Assembly: GCF_001295845.1 (NCBI RefSeq)
Contig: NZ_LJIC01000018.1
Coordinates: forward strand, 40,180-104,179
Length of the DNA: 64,000 nt
Source: Rhodopseudomonas sp. AAP120
GTDB taxonomy: Bacteria; Pseudomonadota; Alphaproteobacteria; Rhizobiales; Xanthobacteraceae
Reading direction: 5' to 3'
Made by a program: the position numbers and the translations under genes. The notes below the pieces were generated by a model that was not told where the DNA came from, made no database searches, and saw nothing but the letters and a program-made list of their open reading frames with translations. Numbering within the stretch: position 1 is the stretch's first letter; each line of letters opens with the position of its first letter. Positions 7,941 through 16,464 of this stretch are shown piece by piece.

Positions 7941-8534
7941 ATGACCAATCCTTCTGCTGCGACGGTCGATGCCCTTCGGTCCGTCGATCCCGAAGCGTCT
8001 GTGCTGGATTCGCTGCCCGGCCATCCAATGATCTGGCTGCTGATCTTCAGTGAACTCGCCGCGTTCGGTGCGCTGCTGGCGGCATTCTCGGTAGCGCGGG
8101 CGCTCGATCCTGCGACGTTCGCGGCCGGGCAGGCGCAGCTCGATCCACTGATCGCGGCCGTCAATACGATCTGCCTGGTCAGCAGCGGCTGGTGCGCCGC
8201 TCGCGCCAGCGCCTCGGCGGCATGGGGTGCACGCGCCGCCGCGCGGAGCTGGCTCACCGGCGCAGCCGTACTCGGCCTCGTCTTCGTGGGGCTGAAGTTG
8301 TTTGAATATGCCGACGAGATCGGCCGCGGTCTGGATCTCGAGACCAGCACCTTCTTCACGCTCTACTTCCTGCTCACCGGCTTCCATCTGTTGCACGTCG
8401 TGCTCGGCCTCGTCATTCTCGCCGTCGTGGCTTGGCGCGCCGATGCGGAGGGCGTCGAGACCGGCGCCGCGTTCTGGCACATGGTCGACCTGGTGTGGCT
8501 GATGCTGGTGCCGATCATCTATCTGATCCGGTGA
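7941..8534 (+). CDS. norE: NorE, cytochrome c oxidase subunit III-like protein of the NO reductase cluster
   Basis: A 197-aa integral membrane protein with five predicted helices. It is related to heme-copper oxidase subunit III: the family block LYFLLTGFHLLHVVLGLVIL lies near residues 135-155, and HMVDLVWLMLVPIIYLIR forms the last helix. NorE is not part of the purified cytochrome c-dependent NO reductase but supports its full activity in denitrifiers. ATG 7941 has AGGG about 8 nt upstream. It is followed after only 4 bp by norF, and an FNR-type site precedes it, so it should be induced by low oxygen and nitric oxide. Confidence 0.9.
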   Translation: MTNPSAATVDALRSVDPEASVLDSLPGHPMIWLLIFSELAAFGALLAAFSVARALDPATFAAGQAQLDPLIAAVNTICLVSSGWCAARASASAAWGARAAARSWLTGAAVLGLVFVGLKLFEYADEIGRGLDLETSTFFTLYFLLTGFHLLHVVLGLVILAVVAWRADAEGVETGAAFWHMVDLVWLMLVPIIYLIR

Positions 8535-8538
8535 AAAT

Positions 8539-8808
8539 ATGACCGGGCCGATTCATCGCCGTGACCGTGCCGCGCTGCTGCTGCTGATCCTCACCGCTGC
8601 GACCATAACGCTCAGCCGTGGTTCGGCCGCCGCATTCGCCGGCGGCGCGCTGCTGATCACCATCGCGGCCCTCAAGGCCCGTCTGCTCGTGCTCGATTAC
8701 TTCGGGCTGCGGCACTCCGCCGGCCCGTGGCGTGCAATCCTGTTCGCGTGGATCGGCTTCGTGACGTTCGCCGCGTTGATCCCCGGTGCCGCGCAACTGC
8801 TGCGCTGA
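8539..8808 (+). CDS. norF: NorF, small membrane accessory protein of NO reductase
   Basis: An 89-aa protein with three hydrophobic segments (about residues 10-24, 31-48 and 65-85), resembling the cytochrome oxidase subunit IV / prokaryotic COX4 family. The KARLLVLDYFGLRH loop between helices two and three is characteristic. Together with NorE it assists assembly or activity of NorCB. It starts 4 bp after norE and ends 12 bp before the norC FNR-type site, so norEF forms its own short transcription unit. Confidence 0.85.
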   Translation: MTGPIHRRDRAALLLLILTAATITLSRGSAAAFAGGALLITIAALKARLLVLDYFGLRHSAGPWRAILFAWIGFVTFAALIPGAAQLLR

Positions 8809-8820
8809 TCGCCCTGAACG

Positions 8821-8834
8821 TTGTGCCAGCACAA
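8821..8834 (+). promoter_or_regulatory. FNR/NnrR-type site upstream of norC
   Basis: TTGTGCCAGCACAA is a perfect inverted repeat (TTGTGC-CA-GCACAA). Its centre is 86.5 bp before the norC ATG, so class II activation would start transcription near 8869 with a 45-nt leader. NnrR/Dnr or FixK proteins bind such sites ahead of norCB in related denitrifiers. Confidence 0.75.
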
Positions 8835-8913
8835 CGTCGCTTTGACCGCCTTTGATAGCATCGGTTGCGAAGCTGCAAGCTCCGCATCCTCCCGCATCGA
8901 AAGGAACCACGTG

Positions 8914-9366
8914 ATGGCTGAGCGCCTCACCAAGTCCGCCGCCCGCAACGTCTTCTTCGGCGGCTCGGCCTTCTTCTTCGCGATCTTCGTCGGCCTCACC
9001 GCACACAGCCATTACTACATCGCGACGCGGTCGACCGACGCTTCGACGCTGACCGCCTCCGTGGCGCGCGGCAAGCACGTCTGGGAAAAGAACTCCTGCA
9101 TCAACTGCCACACCCTGCTCGGCGAGGGCGCCTACTACGCGCCCGAGGTCGGCAACGTCTGGGTGCGGTGGGGCGGCGACAAGGACCCGGCGCAGGCGCG
9201 CGAGATGCTGAAATCCTGGATGGCGTCACAGCCCTCCGGCGTGGAGGGCCGCCGCCAGATGCCGCAATTCCATCTGAGCGATCAGGAGGTCAACGACCTC
9301 GCCGATTTCCTGGAATGGACCAGTCGGATCAAGACCCAGTCGTGGCCGCCGAATAGCGCCGGTTGA
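8914..9366 (+). CDS. norC: Nitric oxide reductase cytochrome c subunit NorC
   Basis: A 150-aa membrane-anchored periplasmic cytochrome c. ATG 8914 follows AAGGAA; the frame upstream of it overlaps the regulatory site and is not coding. Residues 13-30 form the single N-terminal membrane anchor, C62-x-x-C65-H66 (CINCH) binds heme c, and M116 in RRQMPQF is the likely axial ligand. It passes electrons from cytochrome c or azurin-type donors to NorB, which reduces two NO to N2O in the inner membrane. Length is typical for the family. It lies 34 bp before norB in one operon. Confidence 0.95.
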   Translation: MAERLTKSAARNVFFGGSAFFFAIFVGLTAHSHYYIATRSTDASTLTASVARGKHVWEKNSCINCHTLLGEGAYYAPEVGNVWVRWGGDKDPAQAREMLKSWMASQPSGVEGRRQMPQFHLSDQEVNDLADFLEWTSRIKTQSWPPNSAG

Positions 9367-9400
9367 TCGCCATTAAACGCCCGTCATCGGAAACACCATC

Positions 9401-10750
9401 ATGATCAAATACCAAACCCAGAAGGTCGCGCTGCTGTATTTTTACGGCGCGCTGACGCTGTTTCTCGCCCAGGTCTCGTTCGGCGTGCTGGCCGGCACGA
9501 TCTACGTGCTGCCCAACACATTGTCCGAGCTTCTGCCCTTCAACATCGTCCGCATGATCCACACCAACGCGCTGATCGTGTGGCTGCTGATGGGCTTCAT
9601 GGGCTGCACTTACTATCTGGTGCCGGAAGAAAGCGAAAACGAGCTGTTCAGTCCGTTTCTCGCCAAGCTGCAGTTCTGGCTGTTCTTCGGTGCGGCCGGC
9701 GCTGCGGTGGTCGGCTATTTGTTCCATTATCACGAGGGTCGCGAATTCCTCGAGCAGCCGTTCGTGATCAAGATCGGCATCGTCGTGGTCTGCCTGATGT
9801 TCCTGTTCAACATCACCATGACGGTGCTGAAGGGGCGCAAGACCACCGTCACCAACATCCTGCTGTTCGGGCTGTGGGGCGTCGCGATCTTCTTTCTATT
9901 CTCGTTCTACAACCCGGCCAATCTCGGGCTGGACAAGATGTACTGGTGGTACGTCGTCCATCTCTGGGTCGAGGGCGTCTGGGAGCTGATCATGGCGTCG
10001 GTGCTCGCCTTCCTGATGATCAAGCTCAACGGCATCGATCGCGAAGTGGTCGAGAAGTGGCTCTACGTCATCATCGGCCTGGCGCTGTTCTCCGGCATCC
10101 TCGGCACCGGCCATCACTATTACTGGATCGGCGCGCCGAGCTATTGGCAGTGGATCGGCTCGCTGTTTTCGACGCTGGAAGTTGCGCCGTTCTTCACCAT
10201 GGTGATCTTCACCGTGCAGATGACCTGGAAGGCCGGCCGCAAGCACGAGAATCGCGCCGCGCTGTTGTGGTCGGTCGGCTGCTCGGTGATGGCCTTCTTC
10301 GGCGCCGGCGTCTGGGGCTTCCTGCACACGCTGTCCAGCGTGAACTACTACACCCACGGCACCCAGGTCACCGCGGCGCACGGCCATCTCGCCTTCTTCG
10401 GCGCCTATGTGATGCTGAATTTGGCGATGATGACCTACGCGATCCCGCAGTTGCGCGGCCGCGCGCCGTACAACCAGATGCTGTCGATCGCCTCGTTCTG
10501 GCTGATGTGCACCGCGATGAGCGTCATGACCTTCGCGCTGACGTTCGCGGGCGTCATCCAGGTACACCTGCAGCGCGTGCTCGGCCAGAGCTTCATCGAT
10601 GTGCAGGATCAGCTTGCGCTGTTCTACTGGGTGCGGCTCGGCTCCGGGGTCTGCGTGCTGATCTCCGCACTGATGTTCGTCTGGGCGATCCTGGTCCCCG
10701 GGCGCACCAAGCAGGCTGCCCTCGGCAGCGCCCTGCAGCCGGCCGAATAG
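9401..10750 (+). CDS. norB: Nitric oxide reductase catalytic subunit NorB
   Basis: A 449-aa protein with about 12 membrane helices of the heme-copper oxidase superfamily. The conserved histidines are visible: HTNALIVW near residue 50 (low-spin heme b), HLWVEGVWE near 187, GTGHHYYW near 237 (FeB ligands), and AAHGHLAFFG near 327 (heme b3 and low-spin heme). The glutamates in the VEGVWE block are those used in the cNor proton route. The length fits a short-chain, cytochrome c-dependent cNor rather than the longer quinol-dependent qNor. It is co-transcribed with norC, and a strong hairpin follows it before norQ. Confidence 0.95.
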   Translation: MIKYQTQKVALLYFYGALTLFLAQVSFGVLAGTIYVLPNTLSELLPFNIVRMIHTNALIVWLLMGFMGCTYYLVPEESENELFSPFLAKLQFWLFFGAAGAAVVGYLFHYHEGREFLEQPFVIKIGIVVVCLMFLFNITMTVLKGRKTTVTNILLFGLWGVAIFFLFSFYNPANLGLDKMYWWYVVHLWVEGVWELIMASVLAFLMIKLNGIDREVVEKWLYVIIGLALFSGILGTGHHYYWIGAPSYWQWIGSLFSTLEVAPFFTMVIFTVQMTWKAGRKHENRAALLWSVGCSVMAFFGAGVWGFLHTLSSVNYYTHGTQVTAAHGHLAFFGAYVMLNLAMMTYAIPQLRGRAPYNQMLSIASFWLMCTAMSVMTFALTFAGVIQVHLQRVLGQSFIDVQDQLALFYWVRLGSGVCVLISALMFVWAILVPGRTKQAALGSALQPAE

Positions 10751-10756
10751 GCCCAA

Positions 10757-10793
10757 CTGGCGGCCACGATGACGCCGTGGCCGCCAGCCTTTT
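10757..10793 (+). terminator. Terminator-like hairpin between norB and norQ
   Basis: A perfect 12-bp stem (CTGGCGGCCACG with CGTGGCCGCCAG) and a 7-nt loop, followed by CCTTTTCC. It begins 7 bp after the norB stop and sits inside the presumed norCBQD operon, so it could attenuate readthrough or protect the norCB message. Confidence 0.6.
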
Positions 10794-10813
10794 CCTCCTT
10801 GGGAGACACCGCC

Positions 10814-11626
10814 ATGAAGCCCGCTCTGCATGCCGTCGAAGCCGTCGTCCCGCCGCCGCCTTACTACGCGCCGGCCGGCCACGAATGCGCGCTGTTCGAA
10901 CAGGCCTGGAAGCGCCGCGTGCCGCTCTTGGTCAAAGGTCCGACCGGCTGCGGCAAGACGCGCTTTGTCGCTCATATGGCGGCCAAGCTCGGCCTGCCGC
11001 TGTTCACCGTGTCGTGCCACGACGATCTCACCGCCGCCGATCTCACCGGCCGCTATCTGCTCAAGGGCGGCGAAACGGTGTGGGTCGACGGCCCGCTGAC
11101 CCGCGCGGTGCGGCAGGGCGGCATCTGCTATCTCGACGAGGTGGTCGAGGCTCGTAAGGATGTTGCCGTGGTGCTGCATCCGCTCGCCGACGATCGCCGC
11201 GTGCTGCCGCTGGAGCGCACCGGCGAGGAACTCGCCGCGCCGCCACATTTCATGCTCGTGGTATCGTACAATCCCGGCTACCAGAGCCTGCTCAAGACGC
11301 TGAAGCCATCGACGCGGCAGCGCTTCGCTGCGATCGAATTCGGTTTCCTGCCGCACGACCAGGAGGTCGCTGTCGTCGCAGCCGAGAGCGGGCTGTCGCC
11401 CGAACGGGTCGCTCCTCTGGTGACGCTGGCTACGCGGCTGCGCAAGCTCAAGGGCCACGATCTCGAAGAGGGCGTCTCGACGCGTCTCTTGGTGTACTGC
11501 GCGAGCCTGATCGCCGAAGGCCTGCCGCTGCGCGACGCCGTGCTGGCGGCAATGATCGAGCCGCTGACGGACGATGCCGACGTCAAGGCGGCGCTGATCG
11601 AAGTGGCCAACGCGGTGATCGGGTGA
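10814..11626 (+). CDS. norQ: NorQ, AAA+ (MoxR/CbbQ-type) ATPase for NO reductase maturation
   Basis: A 270-aa cytoplasmic protein. ATG 10814 has GGGAGA upstream and is preferred over an upstream ATG that lies in the hairpin loop. Walker A is GPTGCGKT (residues 42-49), Walker B is ICYLDEV near 105, and the arginine-rich C-terminal block follows. NorQ/NirQ/CbbQ proteins work with a VWA-domain partner, here NorD, to insert or activate the non-heme iron of NorB or remodel the complex. Its length and motifs are complete. It is separated from norD by 129 bp that hold a dispersed palindromic repeat. Confidence 0.9.
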   Translation: MKPALHAVEAVVPPPPYYAPAGHECALFEQAWKRRVPLLVKGPTGCGKTRFVAHMAAKLGLPLFTVSCHDDLTAADLTGRYLLKGGETVWVDGPLTRAVRQGGICYLDEVVEARKDVAVVLHPLADDRRVLPLERTGEELAAPPHFMLVVSYNPGYQSLLKTLKPSTRQRFAAIEFGFLPHDQEVAVVAAESGLSPERVAPLVTLATRLRKLKGHDLEEGVSTRLLVYCASLIAEGLPLRDAVLAAMIEPLTDDADVKAALIEVANAVIG

Positions 11627-11637
11627 TGTCTCTCCTC

Positions 11638-11716
11638 GTCATTGCGAGCGCAGCGAAGCAATCCAGCCCGGCGCATGGCGTTGGATTGCTTCGTCGCTCC
11701 GCTCCTCGCAAGGACG
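11638..11716. repeat. Dispersed palindromic repeat, copy 1 (between norQ and norD)
   Basis: Inverted arms CGTCATTGCGAGCGCAGCG ... CGCTCCTCGCAAGGACG enclose the inner arms AGCAATCCAG and GGATTGCTTCG. The same arms recur at 20229, 25371, 30689, 49261 and 57099. This copy is diverged at its right end (AAGGACG instead of AATGACG). It lies inside the nor operon, where the RNA would fold into a long stem. Confidence 0.85.
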
Positions 11717-11755
11717 GGGCGATGGTCTGATTCCAACTTGCGTGAGAGGCCAACC

Positions 11756-13666
11756 ATGCTCGACATCCTCGAACTCGAAGAAACCGTCGGCCGCGCGTGG
11801 CACCGTATGGTCGGACGGGCGGCGAGCTATCCGGACTATCCGGAGGCGGCCGCGTTGTTGAGCAACGAGCGCACCGCGCTGGGCGTGATGTATCGCGGGC
11901 TCGGTGGCGAAGTCGGCGTGCAGATCGCGCCGGCCGGCGCAAGGACCTCCGGCCACAGTCTCGGCTGGAAGCAACGCATCGGCCTTGGTGAGGAGCGGCT
12001 GGCACAGCCTGTGCGAGACGAAGCGACACTGTTCCTGCCCGAGCGGATCGCGCTGTTTGCTGACGCGGCGCTCAATCGCGCGCTGTATCGCTGGCTTGCG
12101 GCCTGGTTCGCCGTGGCGTCGGACGGGGCGATCAGCGAGAGCGATCCGTTGCGTCGGGACTTATTCACGCTGCGTCGGGCGGAGCGAACGACGCGTGCAG
12201 TGCTGGCGAAGTTTCCCGGCCTCGCTGCCGCGCACGCTAAGCTTGGCGGAGCGCTTGCCCGAGCGCGGCCCCGGCGCTCGCTGTCTCGCTCCGAGCGCGA
12301 TATCGAAACGCTGATCCTGGCGCTGCTCGGCGCTGACGCGCGACCAGATCCTGCATTGTGGCGGATCATCGTCGGCGACGCGGACTTGCCGCCCAAGGCA
12401 CCGCCCGGTTATCAGACGTTTCTACCGTGCCCGCTGTGGGGCGAGGTGTGGGCTCGTTCGGAGGGCGCCGCGCGCGGCGAGGCCGACGAACCGAGCGATG
12501 TCGCCTCGCGCCAAACCTCCCAAGCGCGTCGCAAGTCCGCCAAGCGCAAATCGAACGACGGTCCGCAGCGTGATCCGCTGGCGCTCAATCGGTTCGAGAA
12601 GATCCTGGCGATGGCCGAGATGGTTGACGTCGATCGTCCGACCGACGAAGACGACGACGAGCACGCCGACAAGGCCGCCGACGATCTCGACGAGATCACG
12701 CTCGGCAAATCCAGCAAGAAGCCGTCGAGCAAGTTCCGGTTCGACCTCGACCTGCCGCCGCAGGCGGTCGAAGCCGGGCGGCTCTCGACCGGGAAGCTGT
12801 ATCCGGAGTGGGACTACAAGCGCGGCGCCTATCTGCCGGATCATTGCCGCGTTCACGCTGCGCCGGCCTCGGCCACGGGCGAAGCCTGGCAATGTAGCGA
12901 GGCTACGCGCGCGTTGATCAAGCGCGTGAAGCGGCAATTCGAAACGCTGCGGCCGCGCCACGAGCTGCTGCGCGCGCAGCCCGAGGGCCACGATCTCGAT
13001 CTCGATGCCCTGGTTCGGGCGCGCTGCGATCTGTCCGCCGGCAGGGCCGGTTCGGAGCGGCTGCATCTCGCCGCGCGGCCGCAGGCGCGCGATCTGGCTG
13101 TGACGCTGTTGGTCGACGTGTCTTTGTCCACCGATGCGTGGATCGACAATCGCCGCGTGCTCGACGTCGAGAAGGAGGCGCTGACGGTGTTGGCGCATGG
13201 TCTTTCCGCTTGCGGCGATGCGCATAGCATCCTGACCTTTACGTCGCGCCGCCGAGACTGGGTGCGGGTGGAAACCGTGAAGGCGTTCGGCGAGCCGATG
13301 GGCGCATTGGTGGAGCAACGCATCGCAGCGCTGCGGCCCGGCTACTATACGCGGATCGGTGCCGCGCTGCGCCACGCGACGGCCGAACTCGCCGCACAGC
13401 CGCAGCACAAAAAGCTGGTGCTGCTGCTCACTGACGGCAAGCCCAACGATATCGATCACTATGAGGGCCGCTTCGCGCTCGAAGACAGCCGCAAGGCGGT
13501 GCAGGAGGCGCGGCGCAGCAGCGTCGCGGTGTTCGGCGTCACCATCGATGTCGACGCGCAGGATTATTTCGCACCGCTGTTCGGCCGCGCCGGCTACGCG
13601 ATCGTCGGCCAAGTCGAGCGGCTGCCGTCGGCGCTGCCGCGGATCTATCAGCACCTGATGCGTTAG
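11756..13666 (+). CDS. norD: NorD, VWA-domain partner of NorQ
   Basis: A 636-aa cytoplasmic protein from ATG 11756 (GAGAGG 7 nt upstream); the frame extends upstream only through the repeat. The N-terminal 300 residues are the family-specific alpha-helical part. Near 255-330 lies a charged, low-complexity linker (KSAKRKS, then DEDDDEHADKAADD). The C-terminal 200 residues are a von Willebrand A domain: the metal-site motif DVSLS in LLVDVSLSTDAW and the later LLTDGKPND are intact. NorD forms a ring complex with NorQ that activates NorCB. It closes the nor cluster; the convergent HAD gene ends 12 bp away. Confidence 0.9.
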   Translation: MLDILELEETVGRAWHRMVGRAASYPDYPEAAALLSNERTALGVMYRGLGGEVGVQIAPAGARTSGHSLGWKQRIGLGEERLAQPVRDEATLFLPERIALFADAALNRALYRWLAAWFAVASDGAISESDPLRRDLFTLRRAERTTRAVLAKFPGLAAAHAKLGGALARARPRRSLSRSERDIETLILALLGADARPDPALWRIIVGDADLPPKAPPGYQTFLPCPLWGEVWARSEGAARGEADEPSDVASRQTSQARRKSAKRKSNDGPQRDPLALNRFEKILAMAEMVDVDRPTDEDDDEHADKAADDLDEITLGKSSKKPSSKFRFDLDLPPQAVEAGRLSTGKLYPEWDYKRGAYLPDHCRVHAAPASATGEAWQCSEATRALIKRVKRQFETLRPRHELLRAQPEGHDLDLDALVRARCDLSAGRAGSERLHLAARPQARDLAVTLLVDVSLSTDAWIDNRRVLDVEKEALTVLAHGLSACGDAHSILTFTSRRRDWVRVETVKAFGEPMGALVEQRIAALRPGYYTRIGAALRHATAELAAQPQHKKLVLLLTDGKPNDIDHYEGRFALEDSRKAVQEARRSSVAVFGVTIDVDAQDYFAPLFGRAGYAIVGQVERLPSALPRIYQHLMR

Positions 13667-13678
13667 CGTCCCGTCGGG

Positions 13679-14497
13679 CTACCAGGCGCTCACTTCGTGG
13701 ACCAACTCGCTCAGGCTGTCGATCACCCGGTCCGGCGTCACACCGTCGACCGCCACATGGGCCATGCCGGTTGTGACGAGAAACGCGCGCAGGCCGGCGC
13801 GCTGGCCGGCGATGATGTCAGTTGCGACCTGATCGCCGATCATGATCGTCTCGGATGCGTCTGTCCCGACATGCGCCAGCGCGGCCTCGACCATGAACGG
13901 CTGCGGCTTGCCGACCACGATCGGCACGACCGCCGGCACCGCGGCGGTCACGGCAGCGGCCAGCACGCCGACGCAGGGTTCGAAGCCGTCGTCGGCGGGA
14001 GTTAGCAGGTCGGGGTTGGTGACGACGACGCTGGCGCCGTTCAGCGCCGCGCGCACTGCAGTGCGTAGTTTGTCGTAACTCAGTGCGTAGTCGAAGCCGA
14101 GCACGACGACCTCGGCATCGTCGCCCGCGAGCGTGAAGCCGCTCGCTTCGATCGCTTCGAACAGAGGCGCTTCGCCGATCGCGAAAACGCGCGTCCCATT
14201 CTGCCAGCGCTGCTGCATCAGGCTGGCGGTGGCAGATACGGCGTTGAACACCTGCGCGGCCGTGGTCGGCACGCCCATGCGTTCGAGCTTTGCGGCGAAC
14301 TGTGCGGCGGATTTAGTCGCGTTGTTGGTGACGAAGGCGTAGGGCACGCCGCGCGCGTGCCAGGCCTTGAAGGCTTCCACCGACTCCGCGATCGGCTGAT
14401 CGCCGCGATACAGCACCCCGTCGAGATCCGAGATGATGCCCCGGATCGCCCGTTTGTCGTCGCCGGCCACAGCCAAGTCGAGTCTCCTTCTGCTCAT
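13679..14497 (-). CDS. HAD superfamily hydrolase, subclass IIA (NagD-like)
   Basis: A 272-aa protein from ATG 14497 (CGGGGAT upstream); an earlier in-frame ATG at 14551 has no ribosome site. Motif I is DLDGVLYRG near residue 22, followed by AFVTNNATK (motif II region, the NagD-type TNN signature), VVGKPQPFMVEAAL (motif III lysine) and MIGDQVATDI (motif IV). The cap domain between motifs II and III is the IIA type. These enzymes dephosphorylate small sugar or nucleotide phosphates; the substrate is unknown. It is transcribed alone and convergent with norD. Confidence 0.85.
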   Translation of the reverse strand: MSRRRLDLAVAGDDKRAIRGIISDLDGVLYRGDQPIAESVEAFKAWHARGVPYAFVTNNATKSAAQFAAKLERMGVPTTAAQVFNAVSATASLMQQRWQNGTRVFAIGEAPLFEAIEASGFTLAGDDAEVVVLGFDYALSYDKLRTAVRAALNGASVVVTNPDLLTPADDGFEPCVGVLAAAVTAAVPAVVPIVVGKPQPFMVEAALAHVGTDASETIMIGDQVATDIIAGQRAGLRAFLVTTGMAHVAVDGVTPDRVIDSLSELVHEVSAW

Positions 14498-14827
14498 GAT
14501 CCCCGGGACGATAGGCGAGGGCCGTCGGTCAGGCCATTTCTGCCCATGCACCGTTCATGTTCTGCCCGCCGGAAAGGCGGTGTGCGCGTGCAATGAGCCG
14601 CACTGCAGCAACCGATATAGCCCGGATTCCAAGCAATGCCTGCGGGAGAAGCGTGAGCAACGGAATCGTGGAGCAGCGGGTATCAGGCCGCGCAGGCAGT
14701 TGGTCTAGGCTTCACATTGTCACGGGGACGATGCCGCCCCGGTGTCCTTGCTCTGCGAGCGAAGCGACTGACCGCGGTTCGCGGCATTCGGCGTCACCTG
14801 ATTAGCACCCCGAGGGGAAAGGGCACC
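14498..14827. other. Gene-free stretch before the peptide ABC operon
   Basis: 330 bp between the divergent HAD and binding-protein genes. Short frames here have no family character. No convincing promoter, repeat or RNA was recognised by eye, though the operon promoter must lie here. Confidence 0.5.
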
Positions 14828-16390
14828 ATGATCAATCGCAGAAACCTGTTGCTGGGCGGCGCCGCGGGGGCGGCCGCGCTGGGATTCGGCCGCGTCGATC
14901 CCAACTTCCTGTTCAACTCCGCCTTCGCGGCGGAAGGGCGCACGCTGCGCTTCCTCGGCGCCGAAGCCCTGACCGGCAACTGGGATCCGACCACGCATAC
15001 CAATCTCGGCCAACTGATCGTCGAAGGCTTCGTGTTCGGCTATCTGACCCGCGCGCCGATGAAGCCCGAGAAGCCGGACGAACTGATCTTCGAACTCGCC
15101 GAGTCGCTGACGCCGATCGATCCGTTCACCATGGAAGTGAAGCTGCGCAAGGGCGTCAAGTTCCACAACGGCGCGCCGTTCACCTCCGCCGACGTCAAGG
15201 CGACCTATGAGTACGGCTGTCTGCCCGACCGTCCGGCGCAGTGGTACCCCGGACTCGTCAAGGTCGACATCGTCGACGACTTCACCTGCCGCATCAATAC
15301 CAAGGAGCAGGGCTATCCGGCGACGCTGTTCTACTACCTGTCGTCGTTCCTGCCGATCATGTCGGCCAAGGACGTCGCCAACAAGGCGCAGCTCTCGGCG
15401 CGCATGAACGGCACCGGCCCATTCATGTATGTCGAGCAGAAGGGCGACACCACGGTGCTGAAGGCCAATCCGGACTTCTTCATGGGCGCGCCGAAGATCC
15501 CCGGCGTCGAGTACAAGTTCGTCGGCGACACCACGACCCGCACCCTCTCGCTGCTCAACGGCGAGGCCGACATCATCGAGCGACTCGAGCAGGAGCAGGT
15601 CGAGACCATCGCCAAGGACAAGCGCTTCAACATCCACAAAGCGATCTCGGTCGAGAACAAATATCTGTTCTTCCGCTGCTCGAAGAAACCGTTCGACGAT
15701 CCGCGCATCCGGCTCGCCGCCTGCCACTCGATCGACCGCAAGCAGATCCTGGAGATCCTCGGCGTCTCGGGCACCTATTCCAAGGCGCACATCTCGCCGG
15801 TGAAGTTCGGCTATGCCGAGGTCGCGGACTATCCGGAATACGATCCGGACAAGGCGCAGAAGCTGCTCGCCGAAGCCGGCTTCCCGAAGGGCGCCGGCCT
15901 GCCGGAACTGACCTACTACACCTCGGTCGGCTTCTATCCGAAGACCAAGGAATACGCCGAGCTGATCACCGGCATGCTGCAGGAGCAGGGCTTCAAGGTG
16001 AACCTGCAGACGCTGGAAGTCGCGGCTTGGGGCAACCTTTTGTACGACAAGCCCGGCGGCGGCGAAGGCAATATGATCGACTGCGGCTGGTGCACCGGTT
16101 CGCCGGAGCCCGACCTCGTGCTGCGCACGCACTTCCACTCGTCGTCGAAGCGCATCACCGGCATCGTCGACAAGGAGATCGACGCGGTGCTCGACAAGGA
16201 GCGCAACGCGCCGTCGCTGGAGGAGCGCAAGAAGATCCTGCAGACCGAGACGCTGCCGACCATCGCCAAGAAGGCGCCGGCGCTGGCGCTGTTCACCTCG
16301 GTGTTCATCCATGCCTACAGCAAGAAGCTGGACGGTCTCTACATCTACCCGAACGGCATGCAGGACATGACCAAGGCCACGCTGGCCTGA
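14828..16390 (+). CDS. Peptide/opine-type ABC transporter substrate-binding protein (SBP family 5)
   Basis: A 520-aa secreted protein; ATG 14828 has GAGGGG about 11 nt upstream. The N-terminus MINRRNLLLGG with a following Ala/Gly-rich stretch and AFA cleavage-like site is a Tat-type signal. The mature part is a DppA/OppA-class binding protein: GNWDPTTHTN near residue 55, VKLRKGVKFHNGAPFTSADV near 105-125 and the AR(L)NGTGPFMYVEQKGD block near 195. It captures a peptide-like or opine-like ligand in the periplasm for the downstream permeases. It is first in a four-gene operon and followed by a stabilising-type hairpin. Confidence 0.9.
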   Translation: MINRRNLLLGGAAGAAALGFGRVDPNFLFNSAFAAEGRTLRFLGAEALTGNWDPTTHTNLGQLIVEGFVFGYLTRAPMKPEKPDELIFELAESLTPIDPFTMEVKLRKGVKFHNGAPFTSADVKATYEYGCLPDRPAQWYPGLVKVDIVDDFTCRINTKEQGYPATLFYYLSSFLPIMSAKDVANKAQLSARMNGTGPFMYVEQKGDTTVLKANPDFFMGAPKIPGVEYKFVGDTTTRTLSLLNGEADIIERLEQEQVETIAKDKRFNIHKAISVENKYLFFRCSKKPFDDPRIRLAACHSIDRKQILEILGVSGTYSKAHISPVKFGYAEVADYPEYDPDKAQKLLAEAGFPKGAGLPELTYYTSVGFYPKTKEYAELITGMLQEQGFKVNLQTLEVAAWGNLLYDKPGGGEGNMIDCGWCTGSPEPDLVLRTHFHSSSKRITGIVDKEIDAVLDKERNAPSLEERKKILQTETLPTIAKKAPALALFTSVFIHAYSKKLDGLYIYPNGMQDMTKATLA

Positions 16391-16407
16391 TCGGTCATCC
16401 ACGCGGC

Positions 16408-16428
16408 GGACCGGGGGCATCCCGGTCC
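16408..16428 (+). terminator. Intercistronic hairpin after the binding-protein gene
   Basis: Stem GGACCGGG with CCCGGTCC and a 5-nt loop, 17 bp after the stop codon. Such hairpins after binding-protein genes raise their expression over the permease genes by stabilising the upstream RNA or terminating partially. Confidence 0.55.
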
Positions 16429-16464
16429 GTCGTGCCTTCTTCTGGCAATGCATAGGACGCCTTC

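Noticed and set aside
8821..8913. Extended N-terminus for norC
   Set aside because: The extra 31 codons overlap the FNR-type site and predicted promoter; the ATG at 8914 has a ribosome site and gives the normal NorC length.
11642..11755. Extended N-terminus for norD
   Set aside because: The extension is translated repeat sequence; ATG 11756 has its own ribosome site and gives the normal start.
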